Part shown: positions 27,549-36,733 of the stretch, piece by piece
Layout: every line of letters starts with the position of its first letter
Position numbering within the stretch: position 1 is the stretch's first letter
Assembly: GCF_000949385.2 (NCBI RefSeq)
Contig: NZ_JYKO02000001.1
Span: forward strand, 2,566,620-2,630,619
Length of the DNA: 64,000 bases
Source: Pseudomonas sp. LFM046
Lineage (GTDB): Bacteria; Pseudomonadota; Gammaproteobacteria; Pseudomonadales; Pseudomonadaceae
Direction: 5' to 3'
The notes under the pieces: model-generated
Told to the model about the DNA's origin: nothing
Seen by the model: only the letters and a program-made list of their open reading frames with translations
The model's database searches: none
Position numbers and translations under genes: made by a program

Positions 27549-28448
27549 ATGAACCTGTTCGAAGATATGCGGGTATTCACGGTGGTGGTGGAGGCCGGTG
27601 GCTTTTCGGCGGCGGCACAGCGCCTGAACATCGCCAAGTCTGTTGTCAGCCGGCGCATGAGTGCCCTGGAGCGGCATTTGGAGTGTCGATTGTTCAACCG
27701 TACAACCCGCCGGCTGAGCCTGACTGAAACCGGGCTGGACTATTTCGAGCGCGCCCAGCGAATCCTCCGTGAGGTTTCGGAGGCCGAAGAGGCAACCCGC
27801 AGCCTGCAGAGCGAGTTACGTGGGCGGCTGCGCCTGGCGGCGCCAATGTCCTTCGGGTTGAAGTATCTGTCGCCGGTCCTCAACGAATTCATGCAGGTCC
27901 ACCCTGGGCTTGAGGTCGAGCTGGATCTGAACGACCGCTTCGTGGATCTGGTCAACGAGGGCTACGACCTGACCCTTCGCATAGGCCGCCTGCCCGATTC
28001 GACACTAGTGGCCCGTGAGCTGGGGCCTTGTCCCCATGCCATATGCGCGAGCCCCGGTTACCTCGACGCCCATGGGACGCCCCAGGGGCCGGACGACCTG
28101 CGCGAGCACCAGTGCCTGGGCTACAAGAACCGCGCCAACAGCAGCCAGTGGCAATTCCTCGTGGGACAGGAATGGCGCTCGATAGCGGTCCGACCACGGT
28201 TGATCGCGAACAATGGCGAGGTTCTGGTGCAGGCCGCGCTGGATGGCCTGGGGCTGGTGTCTTTGCCACGCTTTCTGCTGGAGGAGAGTTTGGCCAGCGG
28301 TCAACTAGTGGAGGTGTTGCCAGGCTTTCCGCTGCCCAGTTCGCAGATCTATGCGGTCTGCCCGCCGGGACGGCGGCTGCCGGCCAAGGTCCGAGCCTTC
28401 ATCGATTTCCTGGCGAAGCGTCTTACTCGTGCTGCGGAATCCGCCTAG
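27549..28448 (+). CDS. LysR-family transcriptional regulator
   Basis: A 299-residue CrgA-group LTTR. The helix-turn-helix is at residues 1-60 (MRVFTVVVEAGGFSAAAQRLNIAKSVVSRRMSALE); the effector domain starts with LRGRLRLAAPMSFGLKYLSPVL. The ATG at 27549 has an AAGAG-like site upstream. It is 111 bp after the ferredoxin gene and on the same strand, so it is a second candidate regulator of the hydroquinone operon together with the LysR at 20280. The two are paralogous but clearly distinct. Confidence 0.9.
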   Translation: MNLFEDMRVFTVVVEAGGFSAAAQRLNIAKSVVSRRMSALERHLECRLFNRTTRRLSLTETGLDYFERAQRILREVSEAEEATRSLQSELRGRLRLAAPMSFGLKYLSPVLNEFMQVHPGLEVELDLNDRFVDLVNEGYDLTLRIGRLPDSTLVARELGPCPHAICASPGYLDAHGTPQGPDDLREHQCLGYKNRANSSQWQFLVGQEWRSIAVRPRLIANNGEVLVQAALDGLGLVSLPRFLLEESLASGQLVEVLPGFPLPSSQIYAVCPPGRRLPAKVRAFIDFLAKRLTRAAESA

Positions 28449-28588
28449 GGCTCTGAGCTTTCGACGGTGGCGCTGGTGATCTCGTGCTCGCACGCTTTCA
28501 TTTCTCGTTACCTGTTATTCCGATGACCTCCAGCAGCCCCAGGCGGGCGTAGCCTGGAGCTGCCGGGCTCCCTCAGCCCGTTGAACGG

Positions 28589-29002
28589 TCACTTTTTGGC
28601 GGGCGTGACGAGTTCTTTCTCGTTGCTGTTGAGGACGAACACGGCCATCAGGCGTGCGGGTTCGGTTTCACTGGCGTTCGCGCTGACGCCGTGAAAGGAG
28701 CCAGGTTCTTCGACGAAGTGCTCGCCAGCCTTGTAGACCTTTTCCGGGGAGCCGTTGACGCTGCTGCGTACCTGGCCCTCAAGGACCGTTGCATAGATGA
28801 AGGCCGATTTGGGGTGGGTGTGGGACGGTGAAGCGGCGCCCGGCCCGTACTCGACGAGCACAACCTTCATGCTTTTGCCAGGGGCGTTCGGCAGGGGTTG
28901 ATCGAATACCACCGTCACCTTGCCCGGCGGCCGGTCGCCGGCAGACGCTGTGGTGATCGAGAGCGCTGCAAAGGCAGCGGCCAGGAAAGCTTTTGTGAAC
29001 AT
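28589..29002 (-). CDS. Secreted single-domain cupin protein
   Basis: A 137-residue protein with a signal peptide (residues 1-21, ending ASAGD) and one cupin barrel. The metal-site motif HTHPKSAFIYATVLEGQV and the second motif with EEPGSFHG are intact. Such periplasmic cupins (often with a neighbouring NmrA-like gene and regulator) have unknown substrates, though some bind quercetin-like or stress-related molecules. It is downstream of the NmrA-like gene on the same strand with a 98-bp gap. Confidence 0.85.
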   Translation of the reverse strand: MFTKAFLAAAFAALSITTASAGDRPPGKVTVVFDQPLPNAPGKSMKVVLVEYGPGAASPSHTHPKSAFIYATVLEGQVRSSVNGSPEKVYKAGEHFVEEPGSFHGVSANASETEPARLMAVFVLNSNEKELVTPAKK

Positions 29003-29100
29003 GACAATTCTCCCGCGCGTGTATGTGCTGTGAAGGCGCGATCTGTACGGGGGCTACGCCTTCCTGTCTTGTCCCTGGGTGCGATTTGCCCCTGTGAGCC

Positions 29101-29850
29101 TCAGCCCCGTGACTGCCCGAGCCAGTCCTCGAAACGGATCGCACCGAGGCGCGGGTTCTTGCCGGGGGTCAGCGACTGATCGTCGAGAAGGGCGCCGAAG
29201 TAGCGGGCGTGTACGTCCGGCACCACCTTGCGTGTGTCTTGCGTGCCCCGCAGGTGGCGCCGGATCAGTTCGTCTATGGGCATGGCCTCGGGGCCGGCGA
29301 CTTCGACGGTGCCATTGGCCGGCGCTTCGAGGGTGACGTCGGCGAGGACTGCCGCTACGTCATCGGACGCGATCGGCTGGATCAGCGCCGGTGACACATG
29401 CAGCTCTGTGCCGACGGCAAAGGATTCGGCAATTCCGCCGACGAATTCGAAGAACTGCGTGGCACGCAGGATGGTGTAGGGGATGCCGGACGCCTTGATG
29501 AGGTTTTCCTGCGCAACCTTGGCCCGGAAGTAGCCGCTGTCGGGCAGGCGTTCAGTGCCGACGATCGAAAGTGCGACGTGATGGCGGACGCCGGCGGCGG
29601 CTTCGGCCGCCAGCAGGTTGCGGGTGGAGGTTTCAAAGAAGTCGAGAACTGCCTGGTCCTCCCACACGGGCGCATTGGCCACGTCGACGACGATGTCCGT
29701 ACCATCCATCGCCTGGGCCAGGCCCTCGCGGGTGATGCTGTTCACGCCCGTGCTGGGGGAGGCCGCGAGCACGTCATGGCCGCGCTCGCGGAGGTGCTTC
29801 ACAAGTTTCGAGCCGATGAGGCCGGTGCCTCCGATGACGACGATCTTCAT
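29101..29850 (-). CDS. NmrA-like NAD(P)-binding protein (atypical SDR)
   Basis: A 249-residue Rossmann protein. The N-terminal nucleotide-binding motif VVIGGTGLIGSKLV and VDVANAPVWEDQAV are as in atypical SDRs of the NmrA/NAD(P)H-binding group; the classical YxxxK catalytic pair is not evident. Members act as redox sensors or oxidoreductases. It is divergent from the winged-helix/TPR regulator at 30116 and probably controlled by it, because this pair is often neighbouring in proteobacteria. Confidence 0.85.
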   Translation of the reverse strand: MKIVVIGGTGLIGSKLVKHLRERGHDVLAASPSTGVNSITREGLAQAMDGTDIVVDVANAPVWEDQAVLDFFETSTRNLLAAEAAAGVRHHVALSIVGTERLPDSGYFRAKVAQENLIKASGIPYTILRATQFFEFVGGIAESFAVGTELHVSPALIQPIASDDVAAVLADVTLEAPANGTVEVAGPEAMPIDELIRRHLRGTQDTRKVVPDVHARYFGALLDDQSLTPGKNPRLGAIRFEDWLGQSRG

Positions 29851-30115
29851 GGTTTCTCTCCGTTTCTATCGACGGCAGCCATTGCTGTCGGTGTAGGTGG
29901 AGAGTGCGCGCGCGCTGCAGGGAAGTCCTTGTGTCGGTCTTGAGTTGTCCTTCGGGAAAGCTTGGATTTTCGTCCAAGGAAGCTGTTGCCCGCCCGGTAT
30001 CCCTTGTCGTGGATGGTGCGAGCCTGTTACTCGCTGCCGTGTTATCAATATCAGTCACTAATCGCTGGCCGTCGGGGACACGGAACCGAAGGCGCTCGTC
30101 CAGGGGATACTGATT

Positions 30116-31714
30116 TTGCAATTCATGTTTGGAGACTACGTGCTCGATCAGGGGCGCCGGGAACTGACCTTGCGCGGGCAAGTTGTGGCCGTCGGGCCGC
30201 AGGTCTTCGATCTGTTATTGCATCTCGTCAGCAACCGCGAGCGCGTTGTCAGCAAGGACGACCTGCTCAACGCGGTGTGGAGTGGCCGGATCGTCTCGGA
30301 ATCGACGATCACCAGCCACATCAACGCGGTTCGCAAGGCTGTCGGCGACACCGGAGAAGAGCAGCGGCTGGTTCGGACGGTCGCCCGCAAGGGTTACCGC
30401 TTCGTCGGCGAAATCAAGGTCGGCGAGCCAGCGGACGCGGCGCAGCCTGACGGGCCAGGCGCCGACGAACCCGCTCCCGTCGATTCGAAGGCGACGCCAC
30501 CCTCCGCGCTCCTCCTGCCGGACAAACCGTCCATCACCGTCCTGCCGTTCCAGAACCTGGTCGGGGACCCGGAGCAGGACTATTTCGCCGACGGCGTGGT
30601 GGAGGACATCATCGCCGCCCTGTCGCGCATCCGCTGGCTGTTCGTCATCGCGCGCAATTCGAGCTTCACCTACAAGGGGAGGGCGGTGGACGTCAAAGAC
30701 GTCGGCCAGGCGCTCGGCGTGCGCTACGTGCTGGAAGGTAGCGTGCGAAAGTCCGGGAACAAGGTGCGAATCACCGGACAACTCATCGACGCGACGACCG
30801 GGATGCATATCTGGGCGGAGCGATTCGAAGGCCTGCTCGACAACCTCTTCGACCTGCAGGATCAAATCGCCGAAAGCGTCGTCGGCGCGATCGCGCCGCA
30901 GCTCGAACGGGCGGAAATCGAGCGCGCCAAGCGCAAACCCACGGAAAGCCTGGACGCCTACGACTATTACCTGCGCGGCATGGCGAAACTGCACAACGGA
31001 ACCCGGGAAGCCATCGCGGAGGCGCTGCCGTTGTTCTACAAGGCTACCGAGCTCGATCCGGAGTTCGCGTCGGCCTATGGCATGGAGGCCTGGTGCTACT
31101 TCTGGCGCAAAGTGAATGGCTGGATGGCCGATCGGCCCCGAGAGATCGCCGAGGGGACGAGGCTCGCGCGTCTGGCAGTGGAGCTCGGCCGGAACGATGC
31201 AGTGGCGCTGACCCGCGGCGGACACGCACTGGGTCATCTTGCTGGCGATCTCGATGGTGGTATCGCGCTCATTGACAGGGCACGCCTGCTCAATCCCAAT
31301 CTCGCCCCCGCCTGGTACCTGGGCGGCATCCTGCGCGCGCTCCGAGGGGAAACAGACGCCGCGATCGAAAACCTGACCCATGCCACGCGCTTGAGTCCGC
31401 TGGATCCGGAAATGTTCAGGATGCAGGTGGGGATGGCGATCGCGCATTTCTTCGCCCGGCGCTTCGATACCGCTGCGGACTGGGCGGACAAGGCGCTGGG
31501 GAACCTGCCCAGTCTCCTGCCCGCGGTTGCGCTGCTGGCGGCCAGTCATGCCCATAGCGGGCGAATGGACAAGGCGAAACTGGCGATGCAGCGGCTGCAG
31601 GAGCTGGATCCCTCCTTGCGTATCTCGGGGCTTAAGGATTGGTTGCCGATTCACCGGGCGGAGGATCTTGCGCTGTTCGCCGATGGACTGCGGCTGGCCG
31701 GGTTGCCCGAGTGA
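30116..31714 (+). CDS. Winged-helix / TolB-like / TPR regulatory protein
   Basis: A 532-residue protein. Residues 1-100 are an OmpR/CadC-type winged helix (VLDQGRRELTLRGQVVAVGPQVFDLL...NRERVVSKDDLLNAVW). Residues 140-270 form the TolB-like domain seen in 'adenylate cyclase-like' regulators (SITVLPFQNLVGDPEQDYFADG), and residues 290-530 are TPR repeats. There is no cyclase domain and no membrane helix, so it is a soluble regulator. The start is TTG 30116: AGGGG lies 9 nt upstream and MQF fits the family start; ATG 30125 is an alternative. It is divergent from the NmrA-like gene, its likely target. Confidence 0.85.
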   Translation: MQFMFGDYVLDQGRRELTLRGQVVAVGPQVFDLLLHLVSNRERVVSKDDLLNAVWSGRIVSESTITSHINAVRKAVGDTGEEQRLVRTVARKGYRFVGEIKVGEPADAAQPDGPGADEPAPVDSKATPPSALLLPDKPSITVLPFQNLVGDPEQDYFADGVVEDIIAALSRIRWLFVIARNSSFTYKGRAVDVKDVGQALGVRYVLEGSVRKSGNKVRITGQLIDATTGMHIWAERFEGLLDNLFDLQDQIAESVVGAIAPQLERAEIERAKRKPTESLDAYDYYLRGMAKLHNGTREAIAEALPLFYKATELDPEFASAYGMEAWCYFWRKVNGWMADRPREIAEGTRLARLAVELGRNDAVALTRGGHALGHLAGDLDGGIALIDRARLLNPNLAPAWYLGGILRALRGETDAAIENLTHATRLSPLDPEMFRMQVGMAIAHFFARRFDTAADWADKALGNLPSLLPAVALLAASHAHSGRMDKAKLAMQRLQELDPSLRISGLKDWLPIHRAEDLALFADGLRLAGLPE

Positions 31715-31968
31715 CCGCCACGATGGCGTGCTGAACGACGCTGCCGCAGACGGCGAACACCGGTGGACGGGGAGGGAAGGGCGGTCACCGATTCAGCAGC
31801 GATCTCGAGGTGGCGATGGCCGTGCTGAACGGACGCCATTCGCGATTGAGTACATAGGCGTCCTATTCCAGTTTTTCCTGCTACCGGTTCGTAGGAAGGG
31901 GGTGCGCGAAATCGCCAGGCGCTGGCCCGTTACGCCCGAGGCGTGGCGGGCGGTCCGCTGCACGCTGG

Positions 31969-31994
31969 GGCAGCCCGGTGTCCTCTGGGCTGCC
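31969..31994 (-). terminator. Hairpin downstream of the SphA-like gene
   Basis: GGCAGCCC (31969-31976) and GGGCTGCC (31987-31994) pair perfectly around a 10-nt loop, 17 bp beyond the minus-strand SphA-like stop. There is no clear T-run. The rest of the 296-bp gap 31715-32010 contains no recognisable gene. Confidence 0.5.
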
Positions 31995-32010
31995 GGACCC
32001 TCCCGGAGTG

Positions 32011-32967
32011 TCAGAGCTCGAATGGAATGCTGAGCTTGGCCCACAGCATGTCGCCCTCCGGGCGGTTCTCCACGTCGAACTCCTTGGCCCAGCGGATCTC
32101 AGCGCTGCAGTACTCGAGGAAGGTGTAGTGCAGTGCCGGACCGACGGCGAAGACCTGGCCGCGCACGCCGTCGTCCACATCCTCGCCGAGGAACTGCACG
32201 GTCCGTCCATGCTGTTTGTCGTCGGTGGTCTGCTTGAGGTAGTAGCCATTCAGGCCCAGGTGCAGGTCTTCAGCCACCAGGTAGCTGGCCGAGTAGTCGA
32301 AATGGAAGATCTGCCCGGAGCGATAGTCGGTGTCGTGGTTTTCCTCGTTGAAGCTGTAGGTCGCCTTCAGCGACAGCTCGGTGCGTTCCGTGGGTAGCCA
32401 GGTGAAGGAAAACAGCGGCTTGTACGTGTAGAAGTTGGTGCTGGTGTTGGCCAGCCGGTCGGCATCGTAATGGCCGGTGGGAATGGTGATTTCCAGCGCG
32501 GCACCCAGCGTGAGGCTCTTGCCCATGTCCCAGAGGATGATCGGGGCCAGGGTGGTGTCACCGATGCTTCCCCGCTCGTCGTTCAGGCCGAAGGCGGAGA
32601 CCCGCTGCCGTACGTAGGGCACGGCGACGTAGCCCCCCAGCCGCCCGCCGAAGACCCGCAGCGGGCTCACGTAGTCCAGGCGTGCGGTGATCGAGTCCGA
32701 GGTGATCTCGGCGCCGGGCACCTCGCCTCCCTGGGAGCTGATGTTCAGCTTTCTGGCTTTGTAGTGGTTGTAGTAGACGACGAAGGCGAACAGGTGGTCG
32801 GGCAGGTTGTTCACGTCCAGGGGCAGGGTGAAGAAGCCATCGGTTCCCGGCGCGATGTTGTCCACGCCGTTCTCGGTGGCGTAGGCGGAGGCGCTGACGG
32901 CCAGGATGAGGCAGGTCGCCACGCGCAGCGGCGTATGCGCAAGGGTCGAAGTCATGTTTGCGCTCAT
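32011..32967 (-). CDS. SphA-family outer-membrane protein (MetA/phenol-degradation type)
   Basis: A 318-residue protein with a signal peptide (ending ASAYATENG) and a predicted beta-barrel ending in a C-terminal hydrophobic strand (KLSIPFEL). The core (VSPLRVFGGRLGGYVAVPYVRQRV, LGAALEITIPTGHYD, TYKPLFSFTWLPTERTELSL) matches the 'MetA-pathway of phenol degradation' channel family used for hydrophobic compounds. The start is ambiguous among ATGs at 32970, 32967 and 32955 because none has a clear ribosome site. The frame upstream runs into amine-oxidase remnant sequence and is not coding for this protein. Confidence 0.82.
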   Translation of the reverse strand: MSANMTSTLAHTPLRVATCLILAVSASAYATENGVDNIAPGTDGFFTLPLDVNNLPDHLFAFVVYYNHYKARKLNISSQGGEVPGAEITSDSITARLDYVSPLRVFGGRLGGYVAVPYVRQRVSAFGLNDERGSIGDTTLAPIILWDMGKSLTLGAALEITIPTGHYDADRLANTSTNFYTYKPLFSFTWLPTERTELSLKATYSFNEENHDTDYRSGQIFHFDYSASYLVAEDLHLGLNGYYLKQTTDDKQHGRTVQFLGEDVDDGVRGQVFAVGPALHYTFLEYCSAEIRWAKEFDVENRPEGDMLWAKLSIPFEL

Positions 32968-33042
32968 CATTATTGGATACGGAGTGGCGGGTTTTGGCCC
33001 TGCTGTAGGTATAGGCCGAATATGTGGACAGCGTCGGGGGCT

Positions 33043-33106
33043 TTCCATGTAACCGCCTTGATCGCCGCCGGCCTCGCTGCCGATGAGTTGGAGGCGTTTT
33101 TGCCAG
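33043..33106 (-). pseudogene. C-terminal scrap of a flavin amine oxidase
   Basis: On the minus strand the frame reads QKRLQLIGSEAGGDQGGYME, the C-terminal FAD-site segment of amine oxidases. Its first 48 bp on the plus strand match 9081-9128 with a single mismatch. Neither copy has a full gene attached. It lies just upstream of the SphA-like gene. Confidence 0.6.
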
Positions 33107-33185
33107 GGAGCTCAGGTCCGGGGTCACACCAAAGTACTCGGCGCCGGTCCATTTGCCCGAAACAGGTCGGAGGGTCATCGAATCA

Positions 33186-34079
33186 TCAGCAAACGAATAA
33201 GCACTTCAAGAACTTCGTCAGTGCGGGTTTCGCCTCTTGCCCCTGGCGTGTCGCGCAATGAAATTCGGAGCGATAGGACAAACTCTCCGGTTGCAGCGCG
33301 CGCAGTTTGCCTGCGGCGACCCAGGCTGCGGCGTAGTGCGTGGGCAGGTAGCCGATGTAGGTGCCTGACAAGAGCAAGGTTGCGATCGCCTCCATGGAGA
33401 AGGCCTTTACCGAGCGGCTGAAGCGCAGATCGTGAGGGCGTCGGTTCTCTGCCATGTAGCCGCGATCCACGTAATCCGCCGCACAGATTTCTTCGACCCC
33501 GAGGGTCGCATCGTCCCGGCCGAAGAGCGGGTGGTCAGCGCTGCAATACAGGTTCTGCTCTTCCTCGAACATCGGCAGGTAATCCAGGCCGGAGAGTCGA
33601 TGATGAAAGGCCCCGATGGCCAGCTGCAGGCGTCCCTCCAGGACCGCCTGCTCCAGTTCGTCAGGGCGCATGATGTGCAGTTCGAGGCGCGTATTGGGGC
33701 ACTCCTTCCTGTACAGGGCTATCGCCCTCGGGAGCGGCGCTTCCTGGCACGTGGTGAGGCTGTCGACCGTGCCGATTTGCAGGAAGTCAGGCAGGCCGCC
33801 GTGCAGAGCGGTGGTGCGCTGGCGGAAACGATTGATGTCGGTGAACAGTTCCTGGGCGGCCGCGTAGGTGGCCTGGCCTTCTTCCGTGAGCTGGAATCCG
33901 GCCTTGCCACGGGTACAAAGGGAGTATCCGAGGCGAATTTCCAGGTCACGAACCAGCACGCTCAAGCGTGGCAGGCTGGTGTTCAAGCGAACCTGGGCAG
34001 CGGTGAAGCCGCCCGCTTCGACGATGGAGCAGAAAATCCGCAACATCCGAAGGTCAATGTCAGTCAGATTGCCCAGCAT
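33186..34079 (-). CDS. LysR-family transcriptional regulator
   Basis: A 297-residue LTTR with an N-terminal helix-turn-helix (IDLRMLRIFCSIVEAGGFTAAQVRLNTSLPRLSVLVRDLE) and an effector domain. The LDLRLLR-like start resembles regulators of amine or amino-acid catabolism. It is the last gene of the minus-strand operon with ureohydrolase, amidohydrolase, epimerase and SDR genes (55 bp after the SDR), so it most likely regulates that operon and the divergent permease. Confidence 0.9.
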   Translation of the reverse strand: MLGNLTDIDLRMLRIFCSIVEAGGFTAAQVRLNTSLPRLSVLVRDLEIRLGYSLCTRGKAGFQLTEEGQATYAAAQELFTDINRFRQRTTALHGGLPDFLQIGTVDSLTTCQEAPLPRAIALYRKECPNTRLELHIMRPDELEQAVLEGRLQLAIGAFHHRLSGLDYLPMFEEEQNLYCSADHPLFGRDDATLGVEEICAADYVDRGYMAENRRPHDLRFSRSVKAFSMEAIATLLLSGTYIGYLPTHYAAAWVAAGKLRALQPESLSYRSEFHCATRQGQEAKPALTKFLKCLFVC

Positions 34080-34134
34080 AATTTCTGCTCATCGTTATGG
34101 TTTGGCCTGCGACAGGTCCGCCTGGGTGGCAGCA

Positions 34135-34860
34135 TCAGCCAACCATCGCACCGCCGCCATTCACGCCAAGGATCTGACCCGTCATGAAACTCGCCTGGTC
34201 CGAGGCCAGGAACGCCACGACGTTGGCAATCTCGTCGGCAGATCCCAATCGTTGCAAAGGATAGCGCGCAGCCTCTTCGCGAATGTAGTCCTCACCCATA
34301 CGCTCGACCATGGGGGTCAGGGTGCCGCCAGGGGCCACGGAGTTCACCCGCACCTGCCAGGGTGCCAACTCCCTTGCCAATGCCTTGCTGAAGGCAATGA
34401 TGCCCCCCTTCGCTGCCGAGTAGTGGCAGAGGTTGGCACAGCCAAGCTGGCCGAGATCCGAAGCGATATTGATGATCGACCCGCTGCCCTGACGCTTCAT
34501 CAAGGCTGCGGCCCCCTTGGCGAACAGGAAGGCGCCATGAAGATGGACGCGAATCATCCGGTCCCACTGTTCCAGGCTCAGCTCGGTGATCGGCGCTTCG
34601 AAGAGAATGCCGGCGTTATTGACCAAGACATCCAGGCGATCCAGACCTTCGAACGCGTGGGCGGCCGTGTTTGGGTCGGAGACGTCTCCCAACGCCACGC
34701 ACGCCTGGACCCCACGCGCCCGCAGCGCTTCGACGACCGCCTGCAGGTCCGCGCTATCGGCGAGGTCATTCAGAATCGCGATGTCACCGGCCTCCCCCAA
34801 ACGGAGTGCGACGGCCTTGCCGATGCCATGTGCGGCACCGGTTACGAGGTAGGTTTTCAT
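34135..34860 (-). CDS. Short-chain dehydrogenase/reductase
   Basis: A 241-residue classical SDR: TGAAHGIGKAVALRLG (cofactor), NNAGIL, catalytic Ser in IINIAS and YSAAKGG (YxxxK), ending GQILGVNGGGAMVG. The Asp-poor region after the glycine motif does not settle NAD versus NADP. It is 14 bp after an epimerase-like gene in an operon with a ureohydrolase and an amidohydrolase, suggesting a role in oxidising a hydroxylated intermediate. The substrate is unknown. Confidence 0.9.
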   Translation of the reverse strand: MKTYLVTGAAHGIGKAVALRLGEAGDIAILNDLADSADLQAVVEALRARGVQACVALGDVSDPNTAAHAFEGLDRLDVLVNNAGILFEAPITELSLEQWDRMIRVHLHGAFLFAKGAAALMKRQGSGSIINIASDLGQLGCANLCHYSAAKGGIIAFSKALARELAPWQVRVNSVAPGGTLTPMVERMGEDYIREEAARYPLQRLGSADEIANVVAFLASDQASFMTGQILGVNGGGAMVG

Positions 34861-34874
34861 GAGTGATTCCTTGC

Positions 34875-35798
34875 TCAGTAAGGATGTTCGACGAGCCAGT
34901 CGGCGTAGCTGGCGAGGCCTTCGCCAAGGCTGTATCGAGGCTGATAGGCCAGCTGTTCGATCGCGGCCGTGATATCGAAGCGTGCGTTGGCATCAAGAAC
35001 GGGGATCGTGCCCGGACCGATGTCGAACTGGGCCTGGGGGAACAGGCCGAGCACCCGCTGAGCCACATCACGGTAGCTTTCCTGCTCGCCAGCGGTCACG
35101 TTGAACACCCGCTGCTTGAGGCGTTCTGCCGGTACCTGCGTTGCGAGGATGCAGGCTTGCGCGACATCACTGACATGTACGTACTGAAAGAGGTAGTCGC
35201 CGCCCTCGGCTTCGTAGAGGGCAACACGATCAATGGCGTGGCGCAGCAGAGATTTCAGGTAGCACTGCATGAACTGCCCAGGTCCATAAATCCAGCCGGG
35301 ACGCAGCGAGATCACATCGATCCCGTACAAGTCGCCGTACACCTTGCCGAGCTTCTCAGTGAAGACCTTGGTGCAGCCATAGGGCGTCGTAGGCTCCAGG
35401 GCGGCGGATTCATCGATCACACTGAGGTCCAGGTTATTCCCGTACGCGCATTCCGAGCTGAGATTGACGATCCGGCCGATCCCGCTCAGGCGCGCGCATT
35501 CGAAGACATGGGTAGTGCCCAGTGCGTTGGTGAGCACCGTCTGCAGCGGAATCCGTCGGGAGTCGACGGGGTGAGAGATCGCCGCGGTATGGATGATCGC
35601 CGAAGGCTTGAACGCCTGGCACGCCTGGAGCAGCGTGGCCAGATCAGCGAGGTCCCCTTGCACATAGCTATAGCCTTTGTCGGCTATCGCGCTGCTGAGG
35701 CTTCGATCGAATCCCAGTACGGCGTGGCCCGCTGCCAGCAACTGCCGGACCACTTCCTGGCCCAGGAAACCATTGGAGCCGGTTACCAGATAGTTCAT
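34875..35798 (-). CDS. NAD-dependent epimerase/dehydratase (extended SDR)
   Basis: A 307-residue extended SDR. The cofactor motif is TGSNGFLGQEVV; Ser in LSSECAYG and YGCTK give the catalytic triad; RPGWIYGPGQFM matches the substrate-domain signature. These enzymes act on nucleotide sugars or on sugar acids. Here there are no sugar-transfer genes, so a small-molecule dehydrogenase role is more likely (inference). It is 11 bp after the amidohydrolase gene and 14 bp before the SDR. Confidence 0.88.
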   Translation of the reverse strand: MNYLVTGSNGFLGQEVVRQLLAAGHAVLGFDRSLSSAIADKGYSYVQGDLADLATLLQACQAFKPSAIIHTAAISHPVDSRRIPLQTVLTNALGTTHVFECARLSGIGRIVNLSSECAYGNNLDLSVIDESAALEPTTPYGCTKVFTEKLGKVYGDLYGIDVISLRPGWIYGPGQFMQCYLKSLLRHAIDRVALYEAEGGDYLFQYVHVSDVAQACILATQVPAERLKQRVFNVTAGEQESYRDVAQRVLGLFPQAQFDIGPGTIPVLDANARFDITAAIEQLAYQPRYSLGEGLASYADWLVEHPY

Positions 35799-35809
35799 CT
35801 ACGGATTCC

Positions 35810-36640
35810 TCAGTAAGGATGCACGGGAAGCTCGATGTTCCCGGCACGCCAGTGGGCGTGGACAGTGTCCGGGGTGCAGAACCACAGGTCTTCGTGGGAG
35901 CGCATCAGCTGAATCAGGCGCTCCAGCATCATCAGCCGTGACGGTCTCCCGATCACCTCAGGGTGCATGGTGAGCATGAAGTGACTGCCGAACTCACGCA
36001 TGCCGGCAAGCTCGGCCGCCCACAGTCGGTAAACCTTGTCGGGCTCTTCGATCACGCCACCGACGGCGGGCTCGGCGGAATAGGCAAACTGCTCGAAATC
36101 ATCGAGCAACCAGCTGACGGGCAACTCGAGCAGACTGTGTTCAGGCCCACCGACGAGGTAGGGACGGTCATCCCCCATGAGGCTGCTGTCGGTATGGAAG
36201 CCCAGTTCGATCAGGGACTGGACCACATCCGGCGTGATTTCCCAGAGCGGGGCCCGGTAGTGGCGGACCTCACGGTCGATGGTCTGCTCCAGAATGGCCT
36301 TGCTGTCCTTCAGGATCTGCAGGTTCTGAACCGGGTCCATTTCATCCACGCGCTCGTGAAAGAAACCGTGGCAGCCGATTCCGTGTCCGGCCTTGGCGAT
36401 GCTGCGCACGACCTCCGGATCGATCTGCGCGATACGGCCAGGGATGTAGAAGTGGGCCCGGATGTCGTACCGCTCGAGCAGGTCAAGCAAGCGCGGTACG
36501 GCGACCCGCCGGCCGTACGCGCCCATGGACAGCAATGAAAGACGGCGGCCGTTCAGGCTGGACGATTCCCAGGCAGATTCCGCATCGAGGTCGAAGGAGA
36601 GGGTGGCGGCGAAGCGCTTGTTGTTTGGCCAGATGACCAT
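35810..36640 (-). CDS. Polysaccharide-deacetylase-like amidohydrolase
   Basis: A 276-residue NodB-fold protein without a signal peptide, so cytoplasmic. Motif 1 is FDLDAES, motif 2 is HGFFHE (metal-binding His), motif 3 is RHYRAPLWEI, and a late His is in LTMHPEVIG. This pattern is close to the PuuE-allantoinase / cyclic-imidase / HpPgdA-like subgroup, which hydrolyses C-N bonds of small cyclic amides rather than chitin. Its neighbours (ureohydrolase, permease) favour a nitrogen-compound substrate. Confidence 0.82.
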   Translation of the reverse strand: MVIWPNNKRFAATLSFDLDAESAWESSSLNGRRLSLLSMGAYGRRVAVPRLLDLLERYDIRAHFYIPGRIAQIDPEVVRSIAKAGHGIGCHGFFHERVDEMDPVQNLQILKDSKAILEQTIDREVRHYRAPLWEITPDVVQSLIELGFHTDSSLMGDDRPYLVGGPEHSLLELPVSWLLDDFEQFAYSAEPAVGGVIEEPDKVYRLWAAELAGMREFGSHFMLTMHPEVIGRPSRLMMLERLIQLMRSHEDLWFCTPDTVHAHWRAGNIELPVHPY

Positions 36641-36733
36641 TCGAGGACGTCCTTTTTATTGGCTGCGCTCGTGCCTGGCCGGTCGGCCTTCGCCATCCCG
36701 GCCAGGCGAGGTGCTGATAGACAGGTCGAGCGG

